Of a stretch of 64,000 nt of DNA, positions 33,987 to 43,945 are shown one piece after another. The stretch spans positions 1,240,001-1,304,000 of the forward strand of contig NC_017068.1 in assembly GCF_000284095.1 (NCBI RefSeq). The letters run 5' to 3'. Under the pieces are notes generated by a model. The model was given only the letters and a program-made list of their open reading frames with translations, was not told the origin of the DNA and did not search any database. Position numbers and translations under genes: made by a program. The DNA is from Selenomonas ruminantium subsp. lactilytica TAM6421 (GTDB taxonomy: Bacteria > Bacillota > Negativicutes > Selenomonadales > Selenomonadaceae). Within the stretch, counting starts at the first letter, position 1, and each line of letters begins with the position of its first letter.

Positions 33987-34934
33987 ATGCGCAAATTCAT
34001 GGCAATTTTTGCCTGTTTTTGCCTGCTGGGGGCAGCAGCTTTTTTCCTGCTGCCTCAGGCTGGCTTGGCAGGCCATCAGGAAAATACCCGGCTGGTGACG
34101 GACAGCACTGGCAGGGAGGTCAATATCCCCCAACATCCCCAACGCGTGGTTATTCTGAACGCATCCAATATTGATTTGTATGTGGCCGCTGGTGGTGGGG
34201 AGACCATTGTGGGCAAAGCTGCGTCCAAGGCCCTTTCGCCGCAGGTCATGAAGGCCACAGAAAAGGCAGCCGAAGTGGGCATTATCCACTCTCCGGACGT
34301 GGAAAAGATATTGAGCCTCAAGCCGGATCTGGTTGTCGGCACAAATGTCCCCTTCCATACCAATCTGGCTGATACTTTGGCACAGGCGGGGATTCCCCTC
34401 TATATCCAATCTTTGGACAGCATGGAAGAGCTGACGTCTGCCTTGCAATTTTATGGCACGCTGACCGGCGAGGAAGCCAAAGCACAGGCGACTGTGACGA
34501 AGCTGACAGCGTCTATGGCAGAGATCAAGGAACGGACGGCAGGGAAAAATCCCCCCAAAAGCCTGATTGTCTTCGGTTCGCCGGACAGTTTCAATATGGG
34601 GACCGGCAAATGCTTTACCGGCAGTCTCCTGAATGAGCTGGGGGGCGGCAATATCGCTGACCAGGCGCAGGGAGAGGGCGGCTATCTGCCCATCAGCATG
34701 GAATTCGTCGCCCGGGAAAACCCGGAGGTCATCTTCATCATCATGCACGGTCAGGCTGAGGAGCTGGAAGCCAAGATGCGTCAGGAACTGGCTGGCAGTG
34801 AGGCATGGCAGAATATTGCTGCCGTACAGCAGGGGAGGGTATATATTCTGCCTTACGAATTATTCGCCGTCAATCCCGGCGTAAGGGCTGCGGAAGCTTT
34901 GCAGGTCCTGGCAGAGGATATGTATTCCCAATAA
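33987..34934 (+). CDS. Periplasmic substrate-binding protein (heme/siderophore/B12 class)
   Basis: Captures the ligand in the periplasm and delivers it to the FecCD-type permease encoded 5 kb upstream. The 315-residue protein has a signal peptide of about 28 residues. It has no clear lipobox cysteine, fitting a soluble periplasmic protein in a two-membrane cell. The class III fold is visible in VTDSTGREVNIPQHPQRVVIL, SPDVEKILSLKPDLVVG and the domain-linking helix region, and the C-terminal half has GSLLNELGGGNIAD and VQQGRVYILPYELFAVNPG. RBS AAGGAG before ATG 33987. It is the last gene of the cluster; the next gene has its own promoter. Confidence 0.9.
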   Translation: MRKFMAIFACFCLLGAAAFFLLPQAGLAGHQENTRLVTDSTGREVNIPQHPQRVVILNASNIDLYVAAGGGETIVGKAASKALSPQVMKATEKAAEVGIIHSPDVEKILSLKPDLVVGTNVPFHTNLADTLAQAGIPLYIQSLDSMEELTSALQFYGTLTGEEAKAQATVTKLTASMAEIKERTAGKNPPKSLIVFGSPDSFNMGTGKCFTGSLLNELGGGNIADQAQGEGGYLPISMEFVARENPEVIFIIMHGQAEELEAKMRQELAGSEAWQNIAAVQQGRVYILPYELFAVNPGVRAAEALQVLAEDMYSQ

Positions 34935-34941
34935 GACATTG

Positions 34942-34970
34942 TTTACGACGTCACGTTTATGCGGTATAAT
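34942..34970 (+). promoter_or_regulatory. Promoter of the HD-GYP-like gene
   Basis: TTTACG (34942-34947), 17-base spacer, TATAAT (34965-34970), 48 bases before the GTG start. Confidence 0.6.
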
Positions 34971-35017
34971 AGGGGTGATATATAGGGGTTGATGCGGGCG
35001 AGGGAGGCTGATGACTT

Positions 35018-36100
35018 GTGCTGAAGGTATATGCAGTGGAAAGCTTGCGGTCGGGATTGATTGTGGGCCGCGATATTATGGATGAAAATGGCAATGTGCT
35101 TATCAGTACAGGTACGGCGTTGACCAAGGAAATGATCTACGGCCTGCTGGATCGGCCGATCTTTTCGGTCTACATTGAGGAGAAAGAGCCGGCGGCAGAG
35201 ATTCCTGGTCAGGAACATCTGCTGGATGATGAATATACCGACTGTTATAATGCGGTCTATGATCAGCTGGAAAAGATGTTTCAGGAGTTGGCCGAGAACG
35301 GGAAATTTGATGCCGCTGAATTGCAGGACCTGATGGATGAACGGAACTTCACGATCCTGAGCGATGGGGCCAAGGCCGTGTCTCAGATCCATAATATGGA
35401 GTATCAGGGACCTTATCTGGTACATCATTGCCTGCATGTGGGCATCTTGGCCGGATTGATGGGAAAATGGCTGGGGCTTTCGATATTGGATCAGTATAAT
35501 CTGGTCATCGCTGGTTTGTTCCTGGATATTGGCAAAATGCGTGTTCCGGCAGAAGTGCTGGATAAGAATGGCAAGCTTACAGATGAGGAATTTGAACTGG
35601 TGAAGAAACATGCCCAGTTCAGCTATGATATGATCAGCATGACCACCCTGAATGCCAATCAGGATATCATGCGCGGTGTCCTGCAGCATCATGAACGCTG
35701 CGACGGTTCTGGCTATCCCAATCATCTGACCGCGGAAAATATCTCGAGCTTTGGCAAGATTCTGGCCATTCTGGATATGTATGATGCCATGGCCAGTGAC
35801 CGCATCTTTGCCAAACGCCGCTCTCCTTTTGATGTGTTTGCTACTCTTTATGACGATATCCTTGATGGCAAGCTGGATACGGAATACGGGGTACTGTTCA
35901 TCAAGCATCTCTGCCATTCCCTGAATGGCAACTGGGTGGGCTTGAGCAATGGTGAAAAGGCGCGGATTGTGTATCTGGATGAAAGCCGGATCCGCTCGTT
36001 GCCGGTGGTGCAGACTTTGAATGGTGAGTTTATCGATTTGGGCAAGGAACGGGAGATCAAGGTGACCTGTATATTGACTGCCAATGAGGTAAAATCGTAA
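35018..36100 (+). CDS. HD-GYP-related protein with altered HD motif
   Basis: HD-GYP domains hydrolyse cyclic di-GMP with a bi- or trinuclear metal site. The 360-residue protein has an N-terminal beta-rich region (1-115) and an HD-GYP domain (about 130-300). The GYP part is intact (LQHHERCDGSGYP, residues 222-234), as is DMYDAM. The canonical HDxGK is LDIGK here: Leu169 replaces the metal-binding histidine of the HD dyad. Activity is therefore doubtful; it may bind the nucleotide without cleaving it or use a different site. The GTG start follows GGGAGG. It has its own promoter and is followed by a terminator. Confidence 0.85.
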   Translation: MLKVYAVESLRSGLIVGRDIMDENGNVLISTGTALTKEMIYGLLDRPIFSVYIEEKEPAAEIPGQEHLLDDEYTDCYNAVYDQLEKMFQELAENGKFDAAELQDLMDERNFTILSDGAKAVSQIHNMEYQGPYLVHHCLHVGILAGLMGKWLGLSILDQYNLVIAGLFLDIGKMRVPAEVLDKNGKLTDEEFELVKKHAQFSYDMISMTTLNANQDIMRGVLQHHERCDGSGYPNHLTAENISSFGKILAILDMYDAMASDRIFAKRRSPFDVFATLYDDILDGKLDTEYGVLFIKHLCHSLNGNWVGLSNGEKARIVYLDESRIRSLPVVQTLNGEFIDLGKEREIKVTCILTANEVKS

Positions 36101-36121
36101 CGATAGGTATGATAATAGTGG

Positions 36122-36154
36122 GAGCTATGAAATTTTTCGTAGCTCTTTTATTTT
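36122..36154 (+). terminator. Terminator between the HD-GYP-like gene and uvrB
   Basis: GAGCTATGA / TCGTAGCTC stem with one wobble pair, then TTTTATTTT. Confidence 0.7.
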
Positions 36155-36170
36155 ATAGGGAGGAATGACC

Positions 36171-38213
36171 ATGGCTATGGTGCCGAAGTTGAATACGATG
36201 CAATTTGATAAAGAAATACCCTTTAAGGTCGTGGCGCCCTTCGAGCCCATGGGGGACCAGCCCCAGGCCATTGCAGACCTGGCGGCAGGCATTGAAAACG
36301 GCCAGCAGGCCCAGGTGCTCCTGGGTGCCACGGGTACGGGCAAGACCTATACCATTGCCAAAGTCATTGAGAAGGTGCAGAAACCGACTTTGGTCATTGC
36401 CCATAACAAGACCTTGGCGGCGCAGCTGGCCAGTGAGTTCAAGGCATTCTTCCCCGAGAATTATGTGGGCTATTTTGTCAGCTATTATGATTACTATCAG
36501 CCGGAAGCCTATATTGCTTCGACGGATACCTATATCGAGAAGGATTCTTCCATCAATGACGAGATTGATGAACTGCGCCATTCGGCAACCTGTTCGCTGT
36601 TTGAGCGGCGGGATGTGATTATCGTGGCCTCTGTGTCCTGCATCTATGGCTTGGGCTCGCCGGAAAGCTATCATGAAATGGTATTGTCCCTGCACAAGGG
36701 GCAGGAGGTGCCCCGGGAGGATATCCTGCATAAACTGGTGCAGATCCGTTATGAACGCAATGATATCGCCTTTGAGCGCGGCCGGTTCCGGGTGCGGGGG
36801 GATGTTATCGAAGTGTTCCCCGCAGGTTATAACAACCGGGCCGTACGCATTGAGTTGTTTGGGGATGAGATTGACCGCATGGTGGAATTCGATGTGGTGA
36901 CAGGTGAGGTCTATGGGGAACGCACGCATTTGATGGTGTTTCCGGCATCCCACTATGTCACCGAAGATGAAGATATGAAGATTGCCATGAAAGATATCCG
37001 GGACGAACTGGACGTGCAGCTCAGGATGTTCCGGGAAAATGGCAAGTTATTGGAAGCCCAGCGCATTGAACAGCGTACCAATTACGATCTGGAAATGATG
37101 CAGGAAATGGGCTACTGCTCGGGTATCGAGAATTATTCCCGCCACCTGACCCATCGCAAGGCAGGGGAAGCACCTTATACTCTGTTGGATTACTTTCCTG
37201 AGGATTTCCTGATCGTGGTGGATGAGTCCCATGTGACTTTGCCGCAGATACATGCCATGTACGCGGGGGATAGAAGCCGCAAGGTATCGCTGGTGGAAAA
37301 CGGCTTCCGCCTGCCATCGGCCTTTGACAATCGTCCGCTTACCTTTGAGGAATTTGCCGCCCGCATCAATCAGATCGTCTATGTGTCTGCGACGCCGGGC
37401 AAGTATGAGCAGGAACAGGCCCAGCAGGTAGCCCAGCAGGTCATCCGTCCCACGGGCCTAGTGGATCCGGAAATTGAGGTACGGCCCTTGGAGGGGCAGA
37501 TCGATGATCTGCTCAGCGAGATCCGCCTGCGCATTGAGCGCCATGAGCGGGTATTGGTCACGACGCTGACCAAGAAGATGGCGGAAAATCTGACGGATTT
37601 CCTCAAGGAAGCCGGTGTCAAGGTGCGCTATCTCCATTCGGATATCGCCACCATCGAGCGGGCGGAGATCATCCACGATCTGCGGGCTGGGGAGTTCGAT
37701 GTTTTGGTGGGCATCAACCTGCTGCGTGAAGGCCTCGATATGCCGGAGGTTTCCCTGATTGCCATCCTGGATGCGGACAAGGAGGGCTTCCTGCGTTCCG
37801 ATACATCTTTGATCCAGATCATCGGCCGCGCCGCCCGCAATGCCAATGGCCGGGTTATCATGTATGCAGACAGGATCACCGATTCCATGAAGCGGGCCAT
37901 AGATGAAACAGAGCGCCGCCGGGAAATCCAGCAGGCTTATAATAAGGAACACCATATTGTGCCCAAGACCATCAGCAAGCCCATCAAGCCGTTGATCGAG
38001 ACCACCCTGGTGGCGGAAACGGCGGCTTCCTATACAGCTGGTGAGGGCAAAAAGAAAAAGAAACTGTCCAAGAAGGATAAGGAAAATCTCGTCAAGACGC
38101 TGCTGCGGGAAATGCAACAGGCTTCCCGCGCCATGGAATTCGAGCGGGCGGCAGAGCTGCGGGATATGATTTTGGAATTGGATGGAACTTTACCTAAACA
38201 AGGAGGGAAATAA
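36171..38213 (+). CDS. uvrB: Excinuclease ABC subunit B
   Basis: Damage-verifying helicase-like component of nucleotide excision repair. The 680-residue protein has Walker [13 protein letters not shown] near residue 45, the damage-probing beta-hairpin [20 protein letters not shown], helicase motifs DESHVTLPQ, and [28 protein letters not shown]-terminal UVR domain ([22 protein letters not shown]) contacts UvrC/UvrA. ATG 36171 is seven bases after GGGAGG; the in-frame ATG at 36165 is one base from that site and unlikely. The stop overlaps uvrA (TAATG). No SOS-type LexA box was identified upstream. Confidence 0.98.
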   Translation: MAMVPKLNTMQFDKEIPFKVVAPFEPMGDQPQAIADLAAGIENGQQAQVLLGATGTGKTYTIAKVIEKVQKPTLVIAHNKTLAAQLASEFKAFFPENYVGYFVSYYDYYQPEAYIASTDTYIEKDSSINDEIDELRHSATCSLFERRDVIIVASVSCIYGLGSPESYHEMVLSLHKGQEVPREDILHKLVQIRYERNDIAFERGRFRVRGDVIEVFPAGYNNRAVRIELFGDEIDRMVEFDVVTGEVYGERTHLMVFPASHYVTEDEDMKIAMKDIRDELDVQLRMFRENGKLLEAQRIEQRTNYDLEMMQEMGYCSGIENYSRHLTHRKAGEAPYTLLDYFPEDFLIVVDESHVTLPQIHAMYAGDRSRKVSLVENGFRLPSAFDNRPLTFEEFAARINQIVYVSATPGKYEQEQAQQVAQQVIRPTGLVDPEIEVRPLEGQIDDLLSEIRLRIERHERVLVTTLTKKMAENLTDFLKEAGVKVRYLHSDIATIERAEIIHDLRAGEFDVLVGINLLREGLDMPEVSLIAILDADKEGFLRSDTSLIQIIGRAARNANGRVIMYADRITDSMKRAIDETERRREIQQAYNKEHHIVPKTISKPIKPLIETTLVAETAASYTAGEGKKKKKLSKKDKENLVKTLLREMQQASRAMEFERAAELRDMILELDGTLPKQGGK

Positions 38214-41041
38214 TGGAACAATTTATCAAAATAAAGGGCGCCCGCGCCCATAATCTTAAAAATATCAATGTGGATATCCCGCGGGACAAGCTTGTGGTAG
38301 TTACAGGATTATCTGGTTCGGGCAAGTCCTCGTTGGCTTTTGATACGGTCTACGCGGAAGGGCAGCGGCGCTATGTGGAGTCGCTGTCCTCCTATGCCCG
38401 GCAGTTTCTGGGGCAGATGGACAAGCCCGACGTGGATAATATCGATGGCCTGTCGCCAGCTATATCCATTGACCAGAAGACCACCAGCCATAATCCCCGT
38501 TCCACCGTGGGCACGGTGACGGAGATTTACGATTACCTGCGTCTGCTCTTTGCCCGGGCGGGGCGGCCCCACTGCCCCAAGTGCGGCAAGCCCATCACCC
38601 AGCAGACCGTGGATCAGATGGTGGATCAGATCAAGGAACTGCCGGAGCGCACGAAGCTTTTGATCATGGCTCAGGTAGTGCGGGGCAAGAAGGGGGAGCA
38701 TCGCAAGATTCTTGACCATATTCGCCATGAGGGCTATGTGCGGGTGCGCATTGACGGGGAAATCTTCGACATCAACGACGACATCAATCTTGAGAAGAAC
38801 AAGAAGCATACCATCGAAGTGGTCATTGACCGGCTGGTTGTTCGCGAAGGCATGGATCAGCGGCTGGCGGATTCGCTGGAAACGGCGTTGAAGCTGGGTG
38901 AAGGCGTCGTCTATGTGCAGATTGTGGATGGCGAAACCTTGATGTTCAGTGAGAACTTCGCCTGCGTGGACTGTGGCATCAGCCTGCCAGAAATCACGCC
39001 GCGCATGTTCTCCTTCAACAGTCCTTTTGGGGCCTGCCCGGTTTGTATGGGACTGGGCAGTCATATGGAATTTGACGAGGAACTGGTGATTCCCGATCCT
39101 CGGCTTTCCGTGGGGGGCGGTGTGTTTGCGCCCCTGTCGAAAAATCCCCATTCCTATGCCATGTGTGCCATGGCAGCGGTGCTGCGTGATTATGGCTGTG
39201 ATATGGATACGCCCTGGAAAGATTTGGACAAGAAAACGCAGAAGGTCCTGCTCTATGGCTCGAAAGATGAAAAATTCCGCTTCCACTATGTCAATATGTT
39301 TGGCGAGAACAAGGAATACAATGTGGAATTTGAGGGCGTGATGCCCACCTTGTCCCGCCGTTACCATGAGACGGATTCAGATGAGATGCGGGAGTCCTAT
39401 GAGAACTATATGACGGAGATTCCCTGCTCCGCTTGCCATGGGGCAAGACTTAAACCTGAAACTTTGTCTGTATTAGTGGGCGGCAAAAATATCCATGAAG
39501 TTACCAATATGAATATCCGGGAGGCAGAGGAATTCTTCCAGAATCTGGAACTGACGCCGCGGGAAGAAAAGATTGCCAAGCAGATCCTCAAGGAAATCCA
39601 TGCACGCTTGAATTTCCTGCTGAATGTCGGCTTGGACTATCTGACCTTATCCCGGGCGGCGGGCACTTTGTCCGGTGGCGAGGCCCAGCGTATCCGGCTG
39701 GCCACCCAGATTGGTTCCGGTCTGCAGGGGGTGCTCTATGTTTTGGACGAACCCAGCATTGGCCTGCATCAGCGGGACAACAACCGACTGTTGGAAACTC
39801 TCAAGAATCTGCGGGATTTAGGCAATACCCTGCTGGTGGTGGAGCATGATGAAGATACCATGTACGCTGCTGACCATATCATCGACATCGGCCCTGGGGC
39901 CGGGGAACATGGCGGCCAAGTGGTGGCTCAGGGTACGGCCCAGGAAATCATGCAGGTGCCCGAGTCGGTGACTGGTCAATACCTGTCCCGCAAGAAATTT
40001 ATTCCTGTGCCCTCCCGCCGTCGTCCGGGGAATGGCAATTTCCTTGAAGTGGTCGGTGCGGCAGAAAACAATCTCAAGGACATCAATGTGAAATTCCCCC
40101 TGGGCACTCTGACCTTGGTAACGGGCGTGTCCGGTTCAGGCAAGAGTACCCTGGTCAATGAGATCCTTTACAAGGGCATTGCCTCCCGTCTCTACCATGC
40201 CAAGGGCAAGCCGGGGAAGCATAAGAAGATCAAGGGGCTGGAACATATCGACAAGATCATCGATATTGACCAGCAGCCCATTGGCCGCACCCCCCGTTCC
40301 AATCCGGCAACTTATACCGGCGTTTTTGACGCCATTCGGGATCTGTTCAGCCAGACCAGCGAAGCCAAGGTGCGCGGCTATAAGCCGGGACGCTTCAGCT
40401 TCAATGTGAAAGGGGGGCGCTGTGAAGCCTGCAAGGGCGATGGCATCTTGAAAATAGAAATGCATTTCCTGCCGGATGTCTATGTGCCCTGCGAGGTCTG
40501 CAAGGGAGCCCGCTACAATCGGGAAACTTTGGAAGTCCGCTACAAGGGCAAGACCATTGCTGATGTGCTGGATATGACCATCGATGAAGCAGTGGCTTTC
40601 TTTGCCAATGTCCCCCGTATTGCCCGGAAGCTGCAGATCATTCAGGATGTGGGGTTAGGCTATATCAAGCTGGGGCAGCCGGCTACCACTTTGTCCGGCG
40701 GCGAAGCCCAGCGCGTGAAACTGGCCACGGAACTATCCCGCCGCAGTACGGGCAAGACGCTCTACATCTTGGACGAGCCCACTACGGGGCTTCATTCGGC
40801 GGATATCCATAAGCTGTTGGGGATTTTGCAGCGGCTGGTGGATGGGGGCGATACCGTCGTGGTCATTGAGCATAATCTCGATGTGATTAAGACGGCGGAT
40901 TATATTATCGACCTGGGGCCTGAAGGGGGAGATAAGGGAGGCACCATTGTGGCCTCTGGCAGACCCGAAGATATCGTGAAGGTTCCGGCGTCTTACACTG
41001 GGAAATTCCTGAAACCCTTGCTTGAAGAGAAGAATGAATAA
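38213..41041 (+). CDS. uvrA: Excinuclease ABC subunit A
   Basis: DNA-damage sensor ATPase that loads UvrB. The 942-residue protein has two ABC modules: Walker [17 protein letters not shown] near residue 30 and [17 protein letters not shown] near 638, with signatures [16 protein letters not shown] and [18 protein letters not shown]. The zinc fingers CPKCGKPI/C and [27 protein letters not shown] are present. The start shares its A with the uvrB stop (TAATG), preceded by AGGAGGG, so UvrA and UvrB are made from one coupled message. Confidence 0.98.
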   Translation: MEQFIKIKGARAHNLKNINVDIPRDKLVVVTGLSGSGKSSLAFDTVYAEGQRRYVESLSSYARQFLGQMDKPDVDNIDGLSPAISIDQKTTSHNPRSTVGTVTEIYDYLRLLFARAGRPHCPKCGKPITQQTVDQMVDQIKELPERTKLLIMAQVVRGKKGEHRKILDHIRHEGYVRVRIDGEIFDINDDINLEKNKKHTIEVVIDRLVVREGMDQRLADSLETALKLGEGVVYVQIVDGETLMFSENFACVDCGISLPEITPRMFSFNSPFGACPVCMGLGSHMEFDEELVIPDPRLSVGGGVFAPLSKNPHSYAMCAMAAVLRDYGCDMDTPWKDLDKKTQKVLLYGSKDEKFRFHYVNMFGENKEYNVEFEGVMPTLSRRYHETDSDEMRESYENYMTEIPCSACHGARLKPETLSVLVGGKNIHEVTNMNIREAEEFFQNLELTPREEKIAKQILKEIHARLNFLLNVGLDYLTLSRAAGTLSGGEAQRIRLATQIGSGLQGVLYVLDEPSIGLHQRDNNRLLETLKNLRDLGNTLLVVEHDEDTMYAADHIIDIGPGAGEHGGQVVAQGTAQEIMQVPESVTGQYLSRKKFIPVPSRRRPGNGNFLEVVGAAENNLKDINVKFPLGTLTLVTGVSGSGKSTLVNEILYKGIASRLYHAKGKPGKHKKIKGLEHIDKIIDIDQQPIGRTPRSNPATYTGVFDAIRDLFSQTSEAKVRGYKPGRFSFNVKGGRCEACKGDGILKIEMHFLPDVYVPCEVCKGARYNRETLEVRYKGKTIADVLDMTIDEAVAFFANVPRIARKLQIIQDVGLGYIKLGQPATTLSGGEAQRVKLATELSRRSTGKTLYILDEPTTGLHSADIHKLLGILQRLVDGGDTVVVIEHNLDVIKTADYIIDLGPEGGDKGGTIVASGRPEDIVKVPASYTGKFLKPLLEEKNE

Positions 41042-41075
41042 TAATTCGCACCATTGATTCGTGGCATATGACGCA

Positions 41076-41267
41076 GGGCCGGGGCATTGGCTGTCCTTCG
41101 CTATGGTGCTTAGCTAAAACCGATTTTTGCCTTTCAATTCAGTATCTGTAAAAGTCAAAACTCGCTGCGCTCAGACAGCAGACTTTTACAGATAGAACGG
41201 ATGTAGGCAAAAATCGGTTTTTTTACGCTAAGCGCCATACGCTGCGGACAGTCAACGCCCCGGCCCC
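41076..41267. repeat. 192-bp imperfect palindromic element
   Basis: The uvrA downstream region is one long hairpin. GGGCCGGGGCATTGGCTGTC at the left faces GACAGTCAACGCCCCGGCCC at the right. Inside, GCTTAGC (41108-41114 area) faces GCTAAGC, AAAACCGATTTTTGCC faces GGCAAAAATCGGTTTT, and ATCTGTAAAAGTC faces GACTTTTACAGAT around a loop with CTCGCTGCGCTCAGACAG. There is no coding potential. It resembles a non-autonomous mobile or REP-type hairpin and could also terminate uvrA; the T7 lies inside the right arm. The remaining DNA to 41464 holds only the TTTGAC repeat and a ribosome-binding site. Confidence 0.75.
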
Positions 41268-41354
41268 GCTTCTTTTGCGGCGGAATGAATGGTTGATGGC
41301 GGACGCATTTATTTAGTGTCGGCTTTGCTTTGTATGCGGGGATTGTGGCGGGGC

Positions 41355-41396
41355 GTTGACTTTTGACATTTGACTTTTGACATGTCAAATAACCGA
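41355..41396. repeat. TTTGAC-rich intergenic repeat, copy 2
   Basis: Bases 41355-41380 are identical to 4425-4450. The element continues into CATGTCAAATAACCGATTAA, and TTGACATGTCAAAT is also found inside ftsK at 51919-51932. Confidence 0.75.
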
Positions 41397-41464
41397 TTAA
41401 GTTTCTGCTTTTTTATTCGATATACAAGATGTAATGGAGTATGTTTGTTCAAGGAGGTGTCTTT

Positions 41465-41590
41465 ATGCGGATATTGCCGAATCTTCCCCGGAGGGAGCTG
41501 GATGCTTATGTCAGGCAGCCAACTGGATTTCTACCCATAATTTTCTGCTCCATGAAGCGGCCAGTGCCCGGCAGAATCAGGATGCCATGA
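41465..41590 (+). CDS. Short ORF with strong ribosome site, overlapping the next gene
   Basis: A 41-codon frame whose ATG follows AAGGAGG with good spacing. It begins MRILPNLPRRELDAYVRQ, which looks like a genuine N-terminus. Its stop overlaps an ATG of the next frame (ATGA, 41587-41590). Either it is a small translated leader coupled to the next gene, or the two are one gene split by a frameshift around 41518-41545. I recognise no family. Confidence 0.4.
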   Translation: MRILPNLPRRELDAYVRQPTGFLPIIFCSMKRPVPGRIRMP

Positions 41591-41910
41591 AGAAGGCCAA
41601 TGATCAGATGTCCCGAGTGATGCAGACGGCCAGCCGCATTATGCATGGGCGGAAGGTATCCCCCGCAGATGAGAAGGAGTTGATGGAGTTTAACAAAGAC
41701 CTTTACGCCATGGCCAAGAGTGCCGCAGCTTTGGAAGAGCATCGCCGCAAGCGGGAAGAGGAGCGGGAGGATGAAAAGATTTCGGCGGATAATGACCGGG
41801 CCCGGGAGTACGATTCGGAGCCTAAGGATTACAGTGTGGAGGAAACACCTATGCCCAAGATGGCTACGGAGATGACCGTGGATTTTGGGGGGCGAAATGC
41901 CCGCGATTGA
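41587..41910 (+). CDS. Uncharacterised charged helical protein
   Basis: Unrecognised protein of 107 residues from ATG 41587. The same frame is open back to 41434, but no ribosome site supports a start there; the good AAGGAGG site upstream serves a different frame. The sequence is mostly helical and very charged: KKANDQMSRVMQTASRIMHG, EKELMEFNKDLYAMAKSAAALEEH, then an acidic/basic run RRKREEEREDEKISADNDR and an acidic tail. There are no cysteines, membrane helices or signal peptide. If joined to the preceding short ORF by a single shift, the product would be about 148 residues. The function is unknown. Confidence 0.55.
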   Translation: MKKANDQMSRVMQTASRIMHGRKVSPADEKELMEFNKDLYAMAKSAAALEEHRRKREEEREDEKISADNDRAREYDSEPKDYSVEETPMPKMATEMTVDFGGRNARD

Positions 41911-41973
41911 TGGTGTGTGTGCCGTGTTGATGGAATGAATCTATATTGGTAATGTCGAAAAGGAGGGCTTATC

Positions 41974-43932
41974 TTGAAGGAAAAACTAACGGTTGAGAAA
42001 AAGGATGCGACAGCCTGGACGGCGAAAAAGAATGCGGCGGTTTATCAGCAGCTGGATTTTCACGACAAACGCGAAGGGGAGTTCGCGCGGCGGGGATTGA
42101 TGGCGGCACCAGAGGCTTTGGAAATACGGAATGCAGCCGGAGAGGTGGTGTGGAGTCAGGCTGCTTATGCCTTTTTGGACGAGATGAAGAAAGCACCTGA
42201 CACAGCGAATCCGAGCCTCTGGGAAAATACGAAGAACAATCACATTGCGGGGCTCTTTGAGGTCACCAAAGGCATTTACCAGGTGCGGGGCTTTGATATG
42301 GCTAATGTGACATTGATTGCCGGAGATACAGGCTGGATTGTCTTCGATACCTCCATGGCGGTGGAGACGGCAAAGGCAGCCATGGAGCTGGTCGAGAAGC
42401 ATTTGGGCAAGCGGCCTGTCAAAGCTGTCATTATTTCTCATCCACATATCGACCATTTCGGTGGTGTCAAGGCCTTCCTGACCGATGAGGAAGCGGCGGA
42501 TCGCTCGCTGCCGATTGAGGAACAGATTGCCAGCGGCAAGATCCCTGTCATCGTGCCCCAGGGGTTTACCAAGTCTGCTATGGAAGAGAATCTTTATGCA
42601 GGCAGCGCCATGGGGCGGCGGGCCAGCTATCAGTATGGCGTTTTCCTGGAAAAAGGGCCCCGGGGCGGTCTGGGCATTGGCATTGGCATGGGCCAGGCCC
42701 GGCGGGGCACTTCTTCCTTTATCCTGCCTACCTGGGAAATCAAGGAGACGGGGGAATCAATGGTCATCGATGGGGTGGAGATGGAATTCCAGATGACGCC
42801 GGGGACAGAAGCGCCCGCGGAGATGAATACCTATTTCCCCCAGAAAAAAGCCCTGTGGCTGGCGGAGAACTGTACCTGCACCCTGCATAATCTCTATACT
42901 CTGAGGGGGGCTCAGGTACGGGATGGCAATGCCTGGGCCAAGTACATCATGGAGGCGGCGGCTCTTTATGGCGATAAGACTGAGGTGACTTTCCAGTCCC
43001 ACAATTGGCCGCACTGGGGGAAGGATTTGATTCGCGATTACTTGCTGGATACGGCGGCAGTCTATAAATTCATCAACGATGAGACATTGGCCCTGTTGAA
43101 TCTGGGGTACACTGCTGACGAAATCGCCCATACCATTGAACTGACGCCTATGCTGGCGAAAAACTGGTATACCCGTCAGTATTATGGCACGGTGTCCCAT
43201 GATGCCAAGGCGGTCTATCAGAAATTCATGGGCTGGTATGATGCTAATCCCATTCATCTGCACAAGCTACCGCCGGAGGAGAGCGCGAAAAAGTGGGCCG
43301 AGTACCTGGGCCTGGGCAGCGTGGAGGCTGTTTTGAAGAAGGCCCGGCAGGATTTTGTGGCTGGGGAATACCAATGGGTGGCGGAGCTGACCAATAAGCT
43401 GGTCTTTGCCGACCCCGGGAATACCGAGGCCCGTCGGCTCTGTGCCGATGCCTTCGAACAGCTGGGGTATCAGGCGGAATCTGGCCCCTGGCGCAACTGC
43501 TATCTGACGGGAGCCGTGGAACTGCGCCATGGCAATTTGATGTTGAAGGTGCCCAATCGCCCCGGTTTTGGTGGCGATATGATGGCAAACCTCACCCCGG
43601 AAATGGCCTTTGATTATATGGGGATTTTGCTGGATAGGCAGGCCACGGCAGAGGAGAATGCTGCCATCCGCTTCGAGCTTACCGATATCAAGGAAACGTA
43701 TACTGCCTATCTGCGTTACGGCGTGCTGCTCTACGCCAAAGAAGCACGGCCGGTGGATACTGTGGTGAAGTGTCCTGCCAAGGCCCTGTTGCTGCTGATG
43801 GCAGGAATGGCGGACAAATTCCGCCAGGCAGCGGAGATTACGGGAGATGCTGCCCCTATGGAGCTGTTGATGAATTCGTTGAACCGCTTTGTGGGCGGCA
43901 AGCCCGGGGATTTCAATATTGTGGAGCCATGA
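41974..43932 (+). CDS. Alkylsulfatase-like metallo-beta-lactamase-fold hydrolase
   Basis: Resembles the SdsA1/YjcS linear alkylsulfatase family, zinc enzymes that release sulfate from alkyl sulfates. The 652-residue protein has the beta-lactamase-fold metal motif HPHIDHFGG near residue 155 (family HxHxDHxG), AENCTCTLHNLYTLRG and the third-site FQSHNWPHWG. After the catalytic domain comes an alkylsulfatase dimerisation region with Trp-rich helices, then a C-terminal SCP2-like domain (about residues 530-650). There is no clear signal peptide, unlike many secreted members. TTG start, six bases after AGGAGGG. Substrate inferred by family only. Confidence 0.85.
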   Translation: MKEKLTVEKKDATAWTAKKNAAVYQQLDFHDKREGEFARRGLMAAPEALEIRNAAGEVVWSQAAYAFLDEMKKAPDTANPSLWENTKNNHIAGLFEVTKGIYQVRGFDMANVTLIAGDTGWIVFDTSMAVETAKAAMELVEKHLGKRPVKAVIISHPHIDHFGGVKAFLTDEEAADRSLPIEEQIASGKIPVIVPQGFTKSAMEENLYAGSAMGRRASYQYGVFLEKGPRGGLGIGIGMGQARRGTSSFILPTWEIKETGESMVIDGVEMEFQMTPGTEAPAEMNTYFPQKKALWLAENCTCTLHNLYTLRGAQVRDGNAWAKYIMEAAALYGDKTEVTFQSHNWPHWGKDLIRDYLLDTAAVYKFINDETLALLNLGYTADEIAHTIELTPMLAKNWYTRQYYGTVSHDAKAVYQKFMGWYDANPIHLHKLPPEESAKKWAEYLGLGSVEAVLKKARQDFVAGEYQWVAELTNKLVFADPGNTEARRLCADAFEQLGYQAESGPWRNCYLTGAVELRHGNLMLKVPNRPGFGGDMMANLTPEMAFDYMGILLDRQATAEENAAIRFELTDIKETYTAYLRYGVLLYAKEARPVDTVVKCPAKALLLLMAGMADKFRQAAEITGDAAPMELLMNSLNRFVGGKPGDFNIVEP

Positions 43933-43945
43933 GTGGGGGTACGCT

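Noticed and set aside
41155-41388. 77-codon minus-strand frame in the region after uvrA
   Set aside because: It lies within the large palindrome and repeat and has no ribosome site or family features.
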